Shown: positions 1-6,763, counted from the stretch's first letter. The stretch is DNA of 11,207 nt from JALHOQ01 sp038144835 (GCA_038144835.1 JAYQON010000100.1:1-11207), one strand, 5' to 3'. Notes: generated by a model not told the origin, from the sequence alone. Translations and numbers: made by a program.

Positions 1-803
1 ATATTTACAGATCTAAAAGCATCTCGTAGATCGAGTTCGCGCCGAATCTCGCCATAAAGCCAGCGTGCCCGCCGCAACCTTCGCTCATCACGTTTATTGG
101 TGGCAGAGTGATCGGCCGCAATATTGAGATCTCCAGAGAGGATCACATGATCCACATCTAAGGTTAAGCGTTGCAAATGGTCGCGAATCTCAAGCAATTG
201 CCTTTGACGATGGCGAGTGTAATCTGAAAACGGCGTCAGATGTGTATTCAAGACAAGCAGCGATTGCCCGTCGGCAAATTTGAGAAGAGCCCATAAAACA
301 CCGCGGATCACCTTTGAAGCCGTCTCAAGCACTGATCCATTTTGTATTTTTTCAAAACCTTGCGCAGAAATACTCGCGGCCATCGGTCGACGAACCATTA
401 GAATCAAGCCATGACTCAAGCGTTGATTTTCAACATCACGATCCTCGACAATCTGATATCCCGTTTTTTGGGCAATTTGAGATATGATTTGACGACTTTC
501 CTCAGTCCAAACCTCTTGCAATGACAAAACGTCGGGAGCCTCCGACGACAACAACCAGTTTCCCAGAACGTCACTCAATCTTTCTGATCGAACGCGCAGA
601 TCAGCGGACACACCAAAGTGCATACGCAGCAGATTGAGATTCCAAGTGGCCACCCGAAGTTGCATCCGCGAATAGTTATCTAATGTCGCCTCGCGAACTT
701 GCTTATTGTGCATATAGGACAAGAGAGCAGTTTCGCAGATCTGCTGCGACCACCCACTATTGGAGAAAAATACCAAAAAGGTGAGCCTCGAAATAATAGC
801 CAT
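1..803 (-). CDS. Exported EEP-fold phosphodiesterase/nuclease-like protein, partial at 3' end
   Basis: I read this frame by hand on the minus strand from ATG 801-803; it stays open to the window edge, so about 267 residues are present and the C-terminus is missing. The first 20 or so residues (MAIISRLTFLVFF..GWSQQ) look like a Sec signal peptide, cleaved near WS/QQ. EEP superfamily motifs follow in order: VATWNLN (about residue 51, metal-site Asn), DVLSLQEVW (about 90, catalytic Glu), LNTHLTPF (about 185) and ILSGDLNIAAD (about 215, Asp and Asn). Members cleave phosphodiester bonds in nucleic acids, sphingomyelin or phosphoinositides; the substrate cannot be told here and the terminal His motif lies outside. 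Export suggests action in the periplasm, outside the cell or in prey. It follows the XRE gene by 9 bp, so the two are probably co-transcribed. No strong ribosome binding site precedes the ATG; an AAGGA lies more than 15 bases upstream. Confidence 0.85.
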   Translation of the reverse strand, partial: MAIISRLTFLVFFSNSGWSQQICETALLSYMHNKQVREATLDNYSRMQLRVATWNLNLLRMHFGVSADLRVRSERLSDVLGNWLLSSEAPDVLSLQEVWTEESRQIISQIAQKTGYQIVEDRDVENQRLSHGLILMVRRPMAASISAQGFEKIQNGSVLETASKVIRGVLWALLKFADGQSLLVLNTHLTPFSDYTRHRQRQLLEIRDHLQRLTLDVDHVILSGDLNIAADHSATNKRDERRLRRARWLYGEIRRELDLRDAFRSVN

Positions 804-812
804 CACAAAAGC

Positions 813-1046
813 TTAAAGATCCTTAAGGACGTCGGCAGGATGCACCCGGTAAATTTTTGCCAAAAGTAACAGCGTCTGCATAGTGATATTCGCATCACCA
901 GATTCAATTCTCTGCAAATGTTTCCAACTTTTGACGCCAAGCTCTTCAGTCTCTTCAAGGGTCAAATTTCGCATTACTCTCAGCTCACGGAGGCGTAGAC
1001 CTAAGCGTCTGTAAAAGCGCGCGGCTGATTTATCTAATATTCCCAT
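813..1046 (-). CDS. Small XRE-family helix-turn-helix regulator
   Basis: A 77-residue protein made almost entirely of one XRE/Cro-type DNA-binding domain. The segment LRLRELRVMRNLTLEETEELGVKSWKHLQRIESGDANITMQTLLLLAKIYRV (about residues 16-68) carries the expected five helices: LTLEETEELG as helix 2, SWKHLQRIESG as the recognition helix, then the typical ITMQTLLLLAKI stretch. There is no effector or dimerisation domain, so it probably acts as a simple dimeric repressor. It lies 9 bp upstream of the exported EEP gene, its likely operon partner, and is divergent from a second XRE gene, so it may control the shared intergenic region. No Shine-Dalgarno sequence precedes the ATG (upstream bases are CCATTTATGC), which suggests a very short or leaderless mRNA. 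Confidence 0.82.
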   Translation of the reverse strand: MGILDKSAARFYRRLGLRLRELRVMRNLTLEETEELGVKSWKHLQRIESGDANITMQTLLLLAKIYRVHPADVLKDL

Positions 1047-1059
1047 GCATAAATGGTGT

Positions 1060-1089
1060 TAGATACGCGTGAAAACTACTACTTGGCAA
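1060..1089 (-). promoter_or_regulatory. Candidate sigma70 promoter for the minus-strand XRE-EEP pair
   Basis: On the minus strand TTGCCA (1089-1084) and TATCTA (1065-1060) are 18 bp apart. The predicted transcript start is near 1053, only about 7 bases before the ATG at 1046, which fits the missing ribosome binding site. Both hexamers are imperfect, so this is a suggestion only. Confidence 0.35.
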
Positions 1090-1137
1090 AACACGTATTT
1101 TCTAAATTACAAAGCTAGCCAACCTTGTTAAGATGAG

Positions 1138-1163
1138 TATACTTTTTTATAGGGCTACGGAGG
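1138..1163 (+). promoter_or_regulatory. -10 element and ribosome binding site of the plus-strand XRE gene
   Basis: TATACT at 1138-1143 is a good -10 hexamer but has no clear -35 partner. TTGTTA-N17-TATAGG (1125-1153) overlaps it as an alternative. GGAGG at 1159-1163 sits 5 bases before ATG 1169. The upstream in-frame ATG at 1133 would lie before the transcript start and has no Shine-Dalgarno sequence, so 1169 is chosen. Confidence 0.5.
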
Positions 1164-1168
1164 AAATT

Positions 1169-1450
1169 ATGACAAAAAAGCTTGGCGCTGACTCGGTCGG
1201 ACAATATTTGCGGGAGAGACGAGAGGCGAAAGGCCTTACTCAAAAAGATCTAGCAGATCACCTGGGCCTCACCTCGCCTCAATATATCAGCAATTGTGAA
1301 AGGGGCCTTTGCCTACCCTCTTTAAGAGCCCTGGTTAAGCTAAAACCCAAACTTGGCTTAGATATCGAAAAAACGATCAATCTTTATGTCAGCCAAACTG
1401 AAGGACGGCTCCAAAAGGCTTTGGGTAACAAAGCTAAAAAAAGGGCCTAA
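1169..1450 (+). CDS. Small XRE-family regulator of the QYISN-ERG type
   Basis: A 93-residue protein starting MTKKLGADSVGQYL. The XRE domain spans about residues 8-62, with VGQYLRERREAKGLTQKDLADHLG followed by the recognition helix SPQYISNCERGLCLPSLRAL. The tail (ETINLYV..LQKALGNKAKKRA) is basic and likely helical. The recognition segment resembles the 'SPQFISNWERG' small regulators I recall as common in Bdellovibrio; here Cys replaces the usual Trp. The ATG at 1169 is preferred over an in-frame ATG at 1133 because GGAGG is placed correctly 5 bases before it. The gene is divergent from the other XRE gene and convergent, with a 20-bp gap, with the exported protein at 1471-1983. Its target is unknown; the 1047-1168 intergenic region is the obvious candidate. 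Confidence 0.85.
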   Translation: MTKKLGADSVGQYLRERREAKGLTQKDLADHLGLTSPQYISNCERGLCLPSLRALVKLKPKLGLDIEKTINLYVSQTEGRLQKALGNKAKKRA

Positions 1451-1470
1451 CACGCTTAATCCACTAAGAT

Positions 1471-1983
1471 TTAGGGCATACTATCGTACGGGACTTGCCT
1501 TAGAAGTCCCGTCTTTGGATCTTTCAAAACAATAAACCGTCCCTGATATACGCCGTAATCTAGAAACGCATCCCTAATCGCGAGCTCTTGCTCGTCGGTC
1601 AGCAAGTGCCGCATATGCAGAAGCTCATTGCTCAATTCACGCCCCACTTCAGTCATATATAAGCCACACCAAAAGGAATCCATCCATTCCGTTGGCGTGA
1701 TCCGCCCGCTGCCAAACTTAATCGCGTAGAAATAGCGCTTGCCACCCATTTCTCGGTAAAAGTTGATCAGCCTTTCAATGTACTGAGCATGATCTAAGTT
1801 TTCTTGCAGAATTGACTCAACAATGCCGCTCTCGAAGTTTTCGTAGGGATCTTCAGCCACCAGATATTTTTCACAAAAGCTCTTCCAAGATGACTTTAGC
1901 CAGGCGCGCGGGTTTGCGTCCGCAGCTAAGCCTGTGGATAAAATAAAGACAGCCAGAAAAATTTGACAAAATCTAGAGATCAC
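1471..1983 (-). CDS. Exported protein of unknown function
   Basis: I do not recognise this 170-residue protein. The N-terminus (MISRFCQIFLAVFILSTGLAADA/NP) is a clear Sec signal peptide with a likely cleavage after ADA, giving a mature periplasmic or secreted protein of about 146 residues. The mature part is rich in aromatic and charged residues, mostly helical in appearance, with a central aromatic stretch (RYFYAIKFGSG...TEWMDSFWCGLYM) and two cysteines that could pair. There is no lipobox and no further membrane segment. The start codon is GTG at 1983, supported by AAGG 8-11 bases upstream. It lies 81 bp after the FecR-domain gene on the same strand with no obvious terminator between them, so the two may be co-transcribed. 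Confidence 0.75.
   Translation of the reverse strand: MISRFCQIFLAVFILSTGLAADANPRAWLKSSWKSFCEKYLVAEDPYENFESGIVESILQENLDHAQYIERLINFYREMGGKRYFYAIKFGSGRITPTEWMDSFWCGLYMTEVGRELSNELLHMRHLLTDEQELAIRDAFLDYGVYQGRFIVLKDPKTGLLRQVPYDSMP
1488..1512 (+). terminator. Possible weak terminator hairpin for the plus-strand XRE gene
   Basis: ACGGGACTT (1488-1496) and AAGTCCCGT (1504-1512) form a perfect 9-bp stem with a 7-base loop, 38 bases past the XRE stop codon. Only CTTT follows, so it lacks a proper U-tract. It also lies inside the 3' end of the convergent gene, so the repeat may serve neither role. Confidence 0.3.
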
Positions 1984-1993
1984 GGTGGCCCTT

Positions 1994-2008
1994 CTTTTGA
2001 TTCAAAAG
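1994..2008. repeat. Odd palindrome CTTTTGA-T-TCAAAAG upstream of the 1471-1983 gene
   Basis: A perfect 7-bp inverted repeat around a single central base lies 11-25 bases before the GTG start at 1983. With no loop it cannot form a useful RNA hairpin, so if functional it is more likely a protein-binding site or an AT-rich accident. Confidence 0.3.
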
Positions 2009-2064
2009 TCAAAAACCTCTGGCATTGCAGAATTAGTGCCTAAATATCAGCTCTGACAGCTTAA

Positions 2065-3237
2065 TCAATAGTCACAATCGCCAACTCGATAGCCATGCGC
2101 AGGGCAATCCCCGCCGCGACCAGGTGCGAGAGGGGTCTCATCCGACCATTCCCCATTGGCATTACATCGAGACCGAACACAAAAAACATTGGGCGTTGAA
2201 GTCTGACAAACCAAGGCCCTCTTCGAGTTACCTCTACACTGCCAAACACATTGGTCAAAACGAGCCGCTGGCGCTTTACAAATCTCTGCTTCTGCGACCC
2301 GAGTGGATTGATCAACATCGACACGGGAATCAATATCAATCTGACGGAGCCGTTCAGCTGCAATTTTATAGACCGGAGAAATTTTTCCCACCAAAACCTT
2401 GTCGCCTGCCACATTTACAGTTTCAGTGGTCGTCAGTACCGCTCCCTCCCCGGCATAAATGGGTGTCGCTGGCAAGGAAGCCCCCTGAGCTGACAATAAA
2501 ACATGGCCTTTAAGAGTCTCAACCCGAGTCTCAGGTTGCGACGACTCATCTTGTTGCACAACAAAATCTGTTCCTCGTACGCCCGCAACCGCAGTCTTGG
2601 TCAAGACTTTGTAATAACTCGTCTTGCCGTTATATCGACGCTCGACCTGATTGCGTACCTTACCTTTAATTAAGTGCAATAAAACTCTGCGGGAATCTTC
2701 CCTACTGGGATCCTTAAACTCTTGGACGATAATTTTGGTGCCGGGGTGAATATGCAGTTTATTTCCACCCTCCATTTTGACCATGGCGGCTGAGTTTTGG
2801 GTCACTTCTATGGTTTCTCGCTCGTGCAATGAACCTTCACTTGAAATCACTCGATTTTGACCGTTTGAGCCTACAAGACTGACAGAACCTCGAATTACCT
2901 TTACTTTGCCCACTAAATCTTGACTTACGGAACCATCTTCAGCCTCGACTTTAACTGGAGAGGACATAACCACGGGGCTACTCAATTCTCGACGCGCTTG
3001 AGGCGGATTTGGACATTGATTCGTGGGTTGCTCAACGGGGATGCAGGTGGGACGCGCACAACTTCGAACCTTGCTATTATTGGGGCCACATTTATCGCTA
3101 TAGAAAGTAACACCCCGTTCAAAACTACAAGCATCACAAGCTAAAACCGGACAAGTACACGGAACCTCGGTAAATGCAAAAAATGGAAATAAAAAAATGA
3201 AGACGAGGTAAAGACCGTGTCGCCAAGCCAAAAACAT
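2065..3237 (-). CDS. Exported FecR-domain protein with cysteine-rich ends
   Basis: A signal peptide (LYLVFIFLFPFFAF) is followed by three parts. Residues about 25-80 hold eight cysteines (CTC, LAC, DAC, DKC, RSC, PTC, NQC). The middle, about 105-270, is a FecR-like domain with VKVIRGSVSLV, an HPGTKIIVQEF strand, LIKGKVR, the hallmark AVAGVRGTDFVV, and VETLKGHVLLS. The last 75 residues hold eight more cysteines. The middle has none. FecR domains are periplasmic beta-rich modules; true FecR proteins relay TonB-receptor signals to a FecI sigma factor, but no sigma factor, receptor or inner-membrane anti-sigma helix is present here, so a stand-alone envelope or surface protein is more likely. ATG 3237 (390 residues) is preferred to GTG 3243, because the GTG directly abuts the -10 box and would lie upstream of the predicted transcript start. 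Confidence 0.85.
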   Translation of the reverse strand: MFLAWRHGLYLVFIFLFPFFAFTEVPCTCPVLACDACSFERGVTFYSDKCGPNNSKVRSCARPTCIPVEQPTNQCPNPPQARRELSSPVVMSSPVKVEAEDGSVSQDLVGKVKVIRGSVSLVGSNGQNRVISSEGSLHERETIEVTQNSAAMVKMEGGNKLHIHPGTKIIVQEFKDPSREDSRRVLLHLIKGKVRNQVERRYNGKTSYYKVLTKTAVAGVRGTDFVVQQDESSQPETRVETLKGHVLLSAQGASLPATPIYAGEGAVLTTTETVNVAGDKVLVGKISPVYKIAAERLRQIDIDSRVDVDQSTRVAEAEICKAPAARFDQCVWQCRGNSKRALVCQTSTPNVFCVRSRCNANGEWSDETPLAPGRGGDCPAHGYRVGDCDY

Positions 3238-3243
3238 CTGCAC

Positions 3244-3272
3244 ATTATATCGGCGAGTCAGACGTCCCTCAA
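3244..3272 (-). promoter_or_regulatory. Strong sigma70 promoter giving a leaderless FecR-domain mRNA
   Basis: On the minus strand TTGAGG (3272-3267), exactly 17 bp, then a perfect TATAAT (3249-3244). The seventh base after the -10 box is the A of ATG 3237, so the transcript should begin at or next to the start codon. No ribosome binding site is visible. It is the best core promoter in the window. Confidence 0.75.
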
Positions 3273-3289
3273 CATGGGTTTCAAAATGA

Positions 3290-4048
3290 CTAAACGTCAG
3301 TTTTGATTTTTTGCAGCTCCCATAATTTAGCCCACTTCAAAAAGACCGAATAGGCCGCACCCACAGCAATAACAAATCCAGGCACCCCGTCAAGAAAGCC
3401 TCTTTTCCAAAAGTATGTCTCAAAAAACTTCACTACAGGCTTCAAGGTAAGATGTATCATCCTGAATTTCCGTCCCGAATCCATAAGATCTTTTGCACCC
3501 AAAGTTGAATAACGATTATTCGTCTGCACCTGATCCGTCAGATCTTTAAACACCCAGTGCAAAATTGGATGCGCGAGACGCTGCACAGTTTGCGCCTGTA
3601 TTTTTTCGTGAATATGAGCTTTATTCCAATTTGTGCGCCGTCGATCGTAAAGGCGAATTTGCCAGTCGGGATACCAACCGCCGTGTCGTATCCAGCGCCC
3701 CATGTGATAACTTAAACGTGGCAAAGCAAACGCTTCGGGAGCAAGGGTGCCGCCAGCCAAAAGATTGCGCAGCTCTTCTTGCGCCTTCTCGCTCAGCGCT
3801 TCGTCAGCGTCCAGATTAAGAATCCAATCACACTGAGCTAACTCTGAAGCTCGGCGCTTTTGTGCTCCAAATCCACGCCACTCCTCAACGAACACGCGTG
3901 CACCCAAAGCCTTAGCAATGGCTACTGTAGCATCCGTGCTGCCACTATCCAGTACCACCAACTCGGCAGCAAACGGAACAGACTTGAGACAGCGTGCAAT
4001 ATGCTCTTCAGCATCGCGCGTGATTACAACCAATGATAGCGGCGTCAT
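3290..4048 (-). CDS. Family 2 glycosyltransferase, LPS core type (WaaE/LgtF-like)
   Basis: A 252-residue GT-A fold glycosyltransferase, full length for its family. It starts TPLSLVVITRDAEEHIARCLKSV, then ELVVLDSGSTDATVAIAKALGA (nucleotide-sugar binding) and NLDADEAL, the DxD-type metal-binding motif (about residue 80). The acceptor-side region has the family pattern YHMGRWIRHGGWYPDWQIRLYDRR and AHIHEKI. The C-terminal helices (about 200-250), with FLDGVPGFVIAVGAAYSVFLKW, probably sit on the inner membrane. Relatives add glucose to the inner core of lipopolysaccharide; the sugar and acceptor here are inferred by family only. AGGG lies 5-8 bases before the ATG. It is 46 bp before the FecR gene, which has its own promoter. 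No other LPS genes are in view. Confidence 0.88.
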   Translation of the reverse strand: MTPLSLVVITRDAEEHIARCLKSVPFAAELVVLDSGSTDATVAIAKALGARVFVEEWRGFGAQKRRASELAQCDWILNLDADEALSEKAQEELRNLLAGGTLAPEAFALPRLSYHMGRWIRHGGWYPDWQIRLYDRRRTNWNKAHIHEKIQAQTVQRLAHPILHWVFKDLTDQVQTNNRYSTLGAKDLMDSGRKFRMIHLTLKPVVKFFETYFWKRGFLDGVPGFVIAVGAAYSVFLKWAKLWELQKIKTDV

Positions 4049-4056
4049 CGAGCCCT

Positions 4057-4085
4057 AGGATGGATTCGCCTTAGATTCTTGTCAA
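4057..4085 (-). promoter_or_regulatory. Candidate promoter of the glycosyltransferase gene
   Basis: A perfect -35 TTGACA (4085-4080) is followed after 17 bp by a weak -10 CATCCT (4062-4057). Initiation would fall about 2 bases before ATG 4048. The -35 overlaps that of the divergent plus-strand promoter. Confidence 0.35.
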
Positions 4086-4107
4086 ACGCTTTCACCTCCA
4101 CTATCGT
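4079..4107 (+). promoter_or_regulatory. Sigma70 promoter of the outer-membrane protein gene
   Basis: TTGTCA (4079-4084), 17 bp, TATCGT (4102-4107). The predicted start near 4114 leaves a leader of about 20 bases that contains GAGGT (4125-4129), 4 bases before ATG 4134. Confidence 0.55.
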
Positions 4108-4133
4108 TTTGTCTCTTTTAAAGTGAGGTAACT

Positions 4134-4790
4134 ATGCATCTAAGACTCGCAATTTGGTTTTTTTCTTTGTTGATCTCAGCATTCACACTGATGAGTACTG
4201 AACCTGCTCAGGCCGACTACGCCCTATTAGACAATGGTGAAATCATGCAGCCAGGTCATTTTAAACTTACTGGCTCTACGCAAATTTTAACCGAAAGTGG
4301 TGGTGCAAATTTAGCTGCCCGTTTTGATGCAGGCATTAATGAGGAAATGGGATTTAGAGGTCTTTTAGGTTTGGGTAAGACCGATGTTTTTGTCGGTGGC
4401 TTATTCAAATGGATGCCCATACCCGATATTGAAAGGCAACCGACGATCGGCACCAACGTTGGTATGATCTACGTCAAGGATAACAATATTCGCGATTTAC
4501 TCTTTCGCTTTGAACCTTTGCTAGCCAAAAAAGTCGTTGTCGAACGGACTGTGTTTACGCCTTATGCTTCTATTCCATTTAGTATCCGAAATCGAAGCTC
4601 TTCAGCTTCAGATGTGGACACAAACACTCGAGTCACGTGGCAGTTGGTTGCTGGGTCACAACTTGAAGTCGAACGATGGAAAAACATCCAATTTCTGGCG
4701 GAAGTCGGCATCAAATTAGACAATGCTCCCTCTTATATCGCTGTGGGAGCTTTAATCTACTTCGACGAACAAGGGTTTTCTATCGAGTAA
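4134..4790 (+). CDS. Probable outer-membrane beta-barrel protein of unknown function
   Basis: A 218-residue protein. The N-terminus (LRLAIWFFSLLISAFTL..AQA/DYA) is a signal peptide with a good AxA site at about residue 27. The mature part has no hydrophobic helix but many short alternating segments (HFKLTGSTQIL, LAARFDAGI, TDVFVGGLFKWM, TNVGMIYVKD, VTWQLVAGSQLEVE, IQFLAEVGIKLD, IAVGALIYFDE), a pattern of transmembrane beta strands; about 10-12 strands are plausible. The final residues are not the classical C-terminal Phe of barrel proteins. Start ATG 4134 is supported by GAGGT at ideal spacing. It has its own promoter, is divergent from the glycosyltransferase and convergent with dnaK, so it is probably a single-gene unit. 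I do not recognise the family. Confidence 0.75.
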   Translation: MHLRLAIWFFSLLISAFTLMSTEPAQADYALLDNGEIMQPGHFKLTGSTQILTESGGANLAARFDAGINEEMGFRGLLGLGKTDVFVGGLFKWMPIPDIERQPTIGTNVGMIYVKDNNIRDLLFRFEPLLAKKVVVERTVFTPYASIPFSIRNRSSSASDVDTNTRVTWQLVAGSQLEVERWKNIQFLAEVGIKLDNAPSYIAVGALIYFDEQGFSIE

Positions 4791-4813
4791 GGGTCGCCGC
4801 GAGAGGGTCGCCG
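4791..4813 (+). repeat. Two direct copies of GGGTCGCCG, 14 bp apart
   Basis: GGGTCGCCG occurs at 4791-4799, immediately after the stop codon, and again at 4805-4813, where it runs into the 16-bp palindrome. The arrangement suggests a compound repeat element rather than a simple terminator. Confidence 0.6.
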
Positions 4814-4843
4814 TACTTTTTAGCTTTGCTAAAAAGTACGGCG
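4809..4843. repeat. Perfect 16-bp inverted repeat between convergent genes
   Basis: CGCCGTACTTTTTAGC (4809-4824), loop TTT, then its exact complement (4828-4843). It lies between the stop codons of the outer-membrane gene and dnaK, where a bidirectional terminator is expected, and it would form a strong hairpin in either transcript. However, the T-run sits inside the ascending arm and no U-tract follows on either strand (TAACTT on plus, ACCCTC on minus), so it is not a normal intrinsic terminator. A 3'-end-stabilising hairpin or a dispersed repeat copy is equally possible. Confidence 0.75.
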
Positions 4844-4849
4844 TAACTT

Positions 4850-6763
4850 CTAGTTTACGTCTTTATAGTCAGCGTCGATGACGTCGCCATCGGTTTTTTC
4901 TGAGGAGGCTTCGCCGCTACCTTGCGGACCAGCACCTCCACCGGGGGCCCCACCTTCAGCTTTGGTTTTTTCGTAAAGTTTTGCACTTACTCCATGAGAA
5001 GCACTCGTGATTGCATCTACTGCGGATTTAAGTTCATCCGAAGAAGCGTTGGCATTCTGAAGCACTACCTTACCTTTTTCAATTGCATCTTGAAGCGGTT
5101 TAACTTCAGCTTCACCCAACTTTTCTTTGTTCTCTCGAATCAACTTTTCCGATTGATAAACCATGTTATCTAAATTGTTTCGGTTAGAAATGGACTCACG
5201 CTTTTTCTTGTCGTCTTCAGCGTGTAGCTCAGCTTCCTTAACCATCCGCTTGATCTCATCTTCATTCAAACCAGACTTGGCTGTGATTTTGATCGCCTGC
5301 TCTTTACCAGAGCCCAAATCTTTTGCCGTCACATTGAGAATACCGTTGGCATCAATATCGAAAGTGACTTCAACCTGCGGAACACCACGAGGAGCTGGAG
5401 GAATTCCCATCAACTCAAATCGGCCTAATGATTTGTTGTCGACAGCCATTTCTCTCTCACCCTGCAAAACGTGGATATCCACACTGCTTTGATTGTCTGC
5501 AGCGGTTGAAAAAATCTGCGACTTTTTGGACGGTATAGTGGTGTTGCGCTCAATCAACTTGGTCAAAACTCCACCCAGGGTTTCAATACCCAAGGACAGC
5601 GGAGTCACGTCGAGAAGCAACACATCTTTAACTTCACCACCCAAAACACCGCCTTGAACTGCGGCACCAATCGCCACAACTTCGTCAGGGTTTACGGACT
5701 TGTTTGGCTCTTTTCCAAAGAATTCCTTAACAGCCTTTTGAATCATTGGGATTCGCGTGGACCCACCCACTAGAACAACTTCGTCGATTTCAGAAGCCTT
5801 CAAGCCTGCGTCCGCTAAACACTTTCGGCAGGGCTCAATTGAGCGAGAGACCAAGTCATCAACTAGCTGCTCAAATTTTGATCGAGTCAACTTCATTGAC
5901 AAGTGCTTAGGACCTGATTGATCGGCAGTGATAAACGGCAAATTGATTTCGGTTTCCATTGCGCTGGACAATTCAATTTTGGCTTTTTCAGCAGCTTCTT
6001 TGAGCCGCTGAAGCGCCATCTTGTCAGCCGACAAGTCAATGCCCTGATCGCGCTTGAATTCATCCATCATCCATTTGAGGATGCGTTCGTCAAAGTTGTC
6101 ACCACCCAAGTGCGTATCGCCATTGGTGGCTTTTACTTCGACGACATTGTCGCCCACTTCGAGAACAGAGATATCGAAAGTCCCTCCTCCGAAATCGTAG
6201 ATGACGATTTTTTCGTCTTTCTTCTTGTCCAAACCATAAGCCAAAGCTGCCGCAGTGGGCTCATTGATAATGCGCTTAACGTCGAGGCCGGCGATTCGAC
6301 CCGCGTCTTTGGTTGCCTGGCGTTGAGCATCATTGAAATAGGCCGGCACGGTAATGACTGCTTCTTTCACCTCTTGACCCAAGTAATCTTCTGCAACCTT
6401 TTTGAGCTTACCTAAAACCATGGCCGAGATTTCTTCGGGAGTGACCTGCTTACCGCGGATTTCAAAAGCCGCGTCGTTGCCCTTTTTAACCACATTATAG
6501 GGAACAAACTTCAGCTCATCCTGAACTTCTTCAGGACGGCGTCCAATAAAACGCTTAGCCGAGTAAATTGTGTTCTCAGGGTTGGTCACCGACTGACGCT
6601 TGGCGATTTGACCCACCAATTTTTCACCGTCTTTAGTAAAAGCCACAACGGAAGGGGTTGTGCGCGCGCCTTCTTCGTTAACAAGAACTTTGGGAACACC
6701 ACCCTCCATTACCGATACAACGGAGTTGGTCGTCCCTAAGTCAATTCCAATAATCTTTCCCAT
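4850..6763 (-). CDS. dnaK: Chaperone DnaK (Hsp70)
   Basis: A 637-residue complete Hsp70, the cytoplasmic ATP-driven chaperone that binds exposed hydrophobic segments and works with DnaJ and GrpE. Visible signatures: GKIIGIDLGTTNSVV (phosphate 1), the IYDFGGGTFDISVL phosphate-2 motif (about 190-205), EVVLVGGSTRIPMIQ (about 330), the linker VKDVLLLDVTPLSLG (about 380), a full substrate-binding domain and lid. The C-terminus is a Gly-rich linker ending DGDVIDADYKDVN, a form of the usual D/E-rich EEVD-like tail. ATG 6763 has AAGGAGA 4 bases upstream. It lies downstream of dnaJ, the reverse of the common grpE-dnaK-dnaJ order, and grpE is not in the window. It has its own RpoH-like promoter and is separated from dnaJ by a terminator. 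Confidence 0.99.
   Translation of the reverse strand: MGKIIGIDLGTTNSVVSVMEGGVPKVLVNEEGARTTPSVVAFTKDGEKLVGQIAKRQSVTNPENTIYSAKRFIGRRPEEVQDELKFVPYNVVKKGNDAAFEIRGKQVTPEEISAMVLGKLKKVAEDYLGQEVKEAVITVPAYFNDAQRQATKDAGRIAGLDVKRIINEPTAAALAYGLDKKKDEKIVIYDFGGGTFDISVLEVGDNVVEVKATNGDTHLGGDNFDERILKWMMDEFKRDQGIDLSADKMALQRLKEAAEKAKIELSSAMETEINLPFITADQSGPKHLSMKLTRSKFEQLVDDLVSRSIEPCRKCLADAGLKASEIDEVVLVGGSTRIPMIQKAVKEFFGKEPNKSVNPDEVVAIGAAVQGGVLGGEVKDVLLLDVTPLSLGIETLGGVLTKLIERNTTIPSKKSQIFSTAADNQSSVDIHVLQGEREMAVDNKSLGRFELMGIPPAPRGVPQVEVTFDIDANGILNVTAKDLGSGKEQAIKITAKSGLNEDEIKRMVKEAELHAEDDKKKRESISNRNNLDNMVYQSEKLIRENKEKLGEAEVKPLQDAIEKGKVVLQNANASSDELKSAVDAITSASHGVSAKLYEKTKAEGGAPGGGAGPQGSGEASSEKTDGDVIDADYKDVN

Noticed and set aside
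2124..2513. 129-residue frame on the plus strand, opposite the FecR-domain gene
   Set aside because: Antisense to a gene with clear domains, with no family motif or start signal of its own.
5918..6415. 165-residue frame on the plus strand, opposite dnaK
   Set aside because: It lies wholly antisense to a highly conserved gene, has no ribosome binding site and an unlikely composition; a shadow of dnaK codon use.
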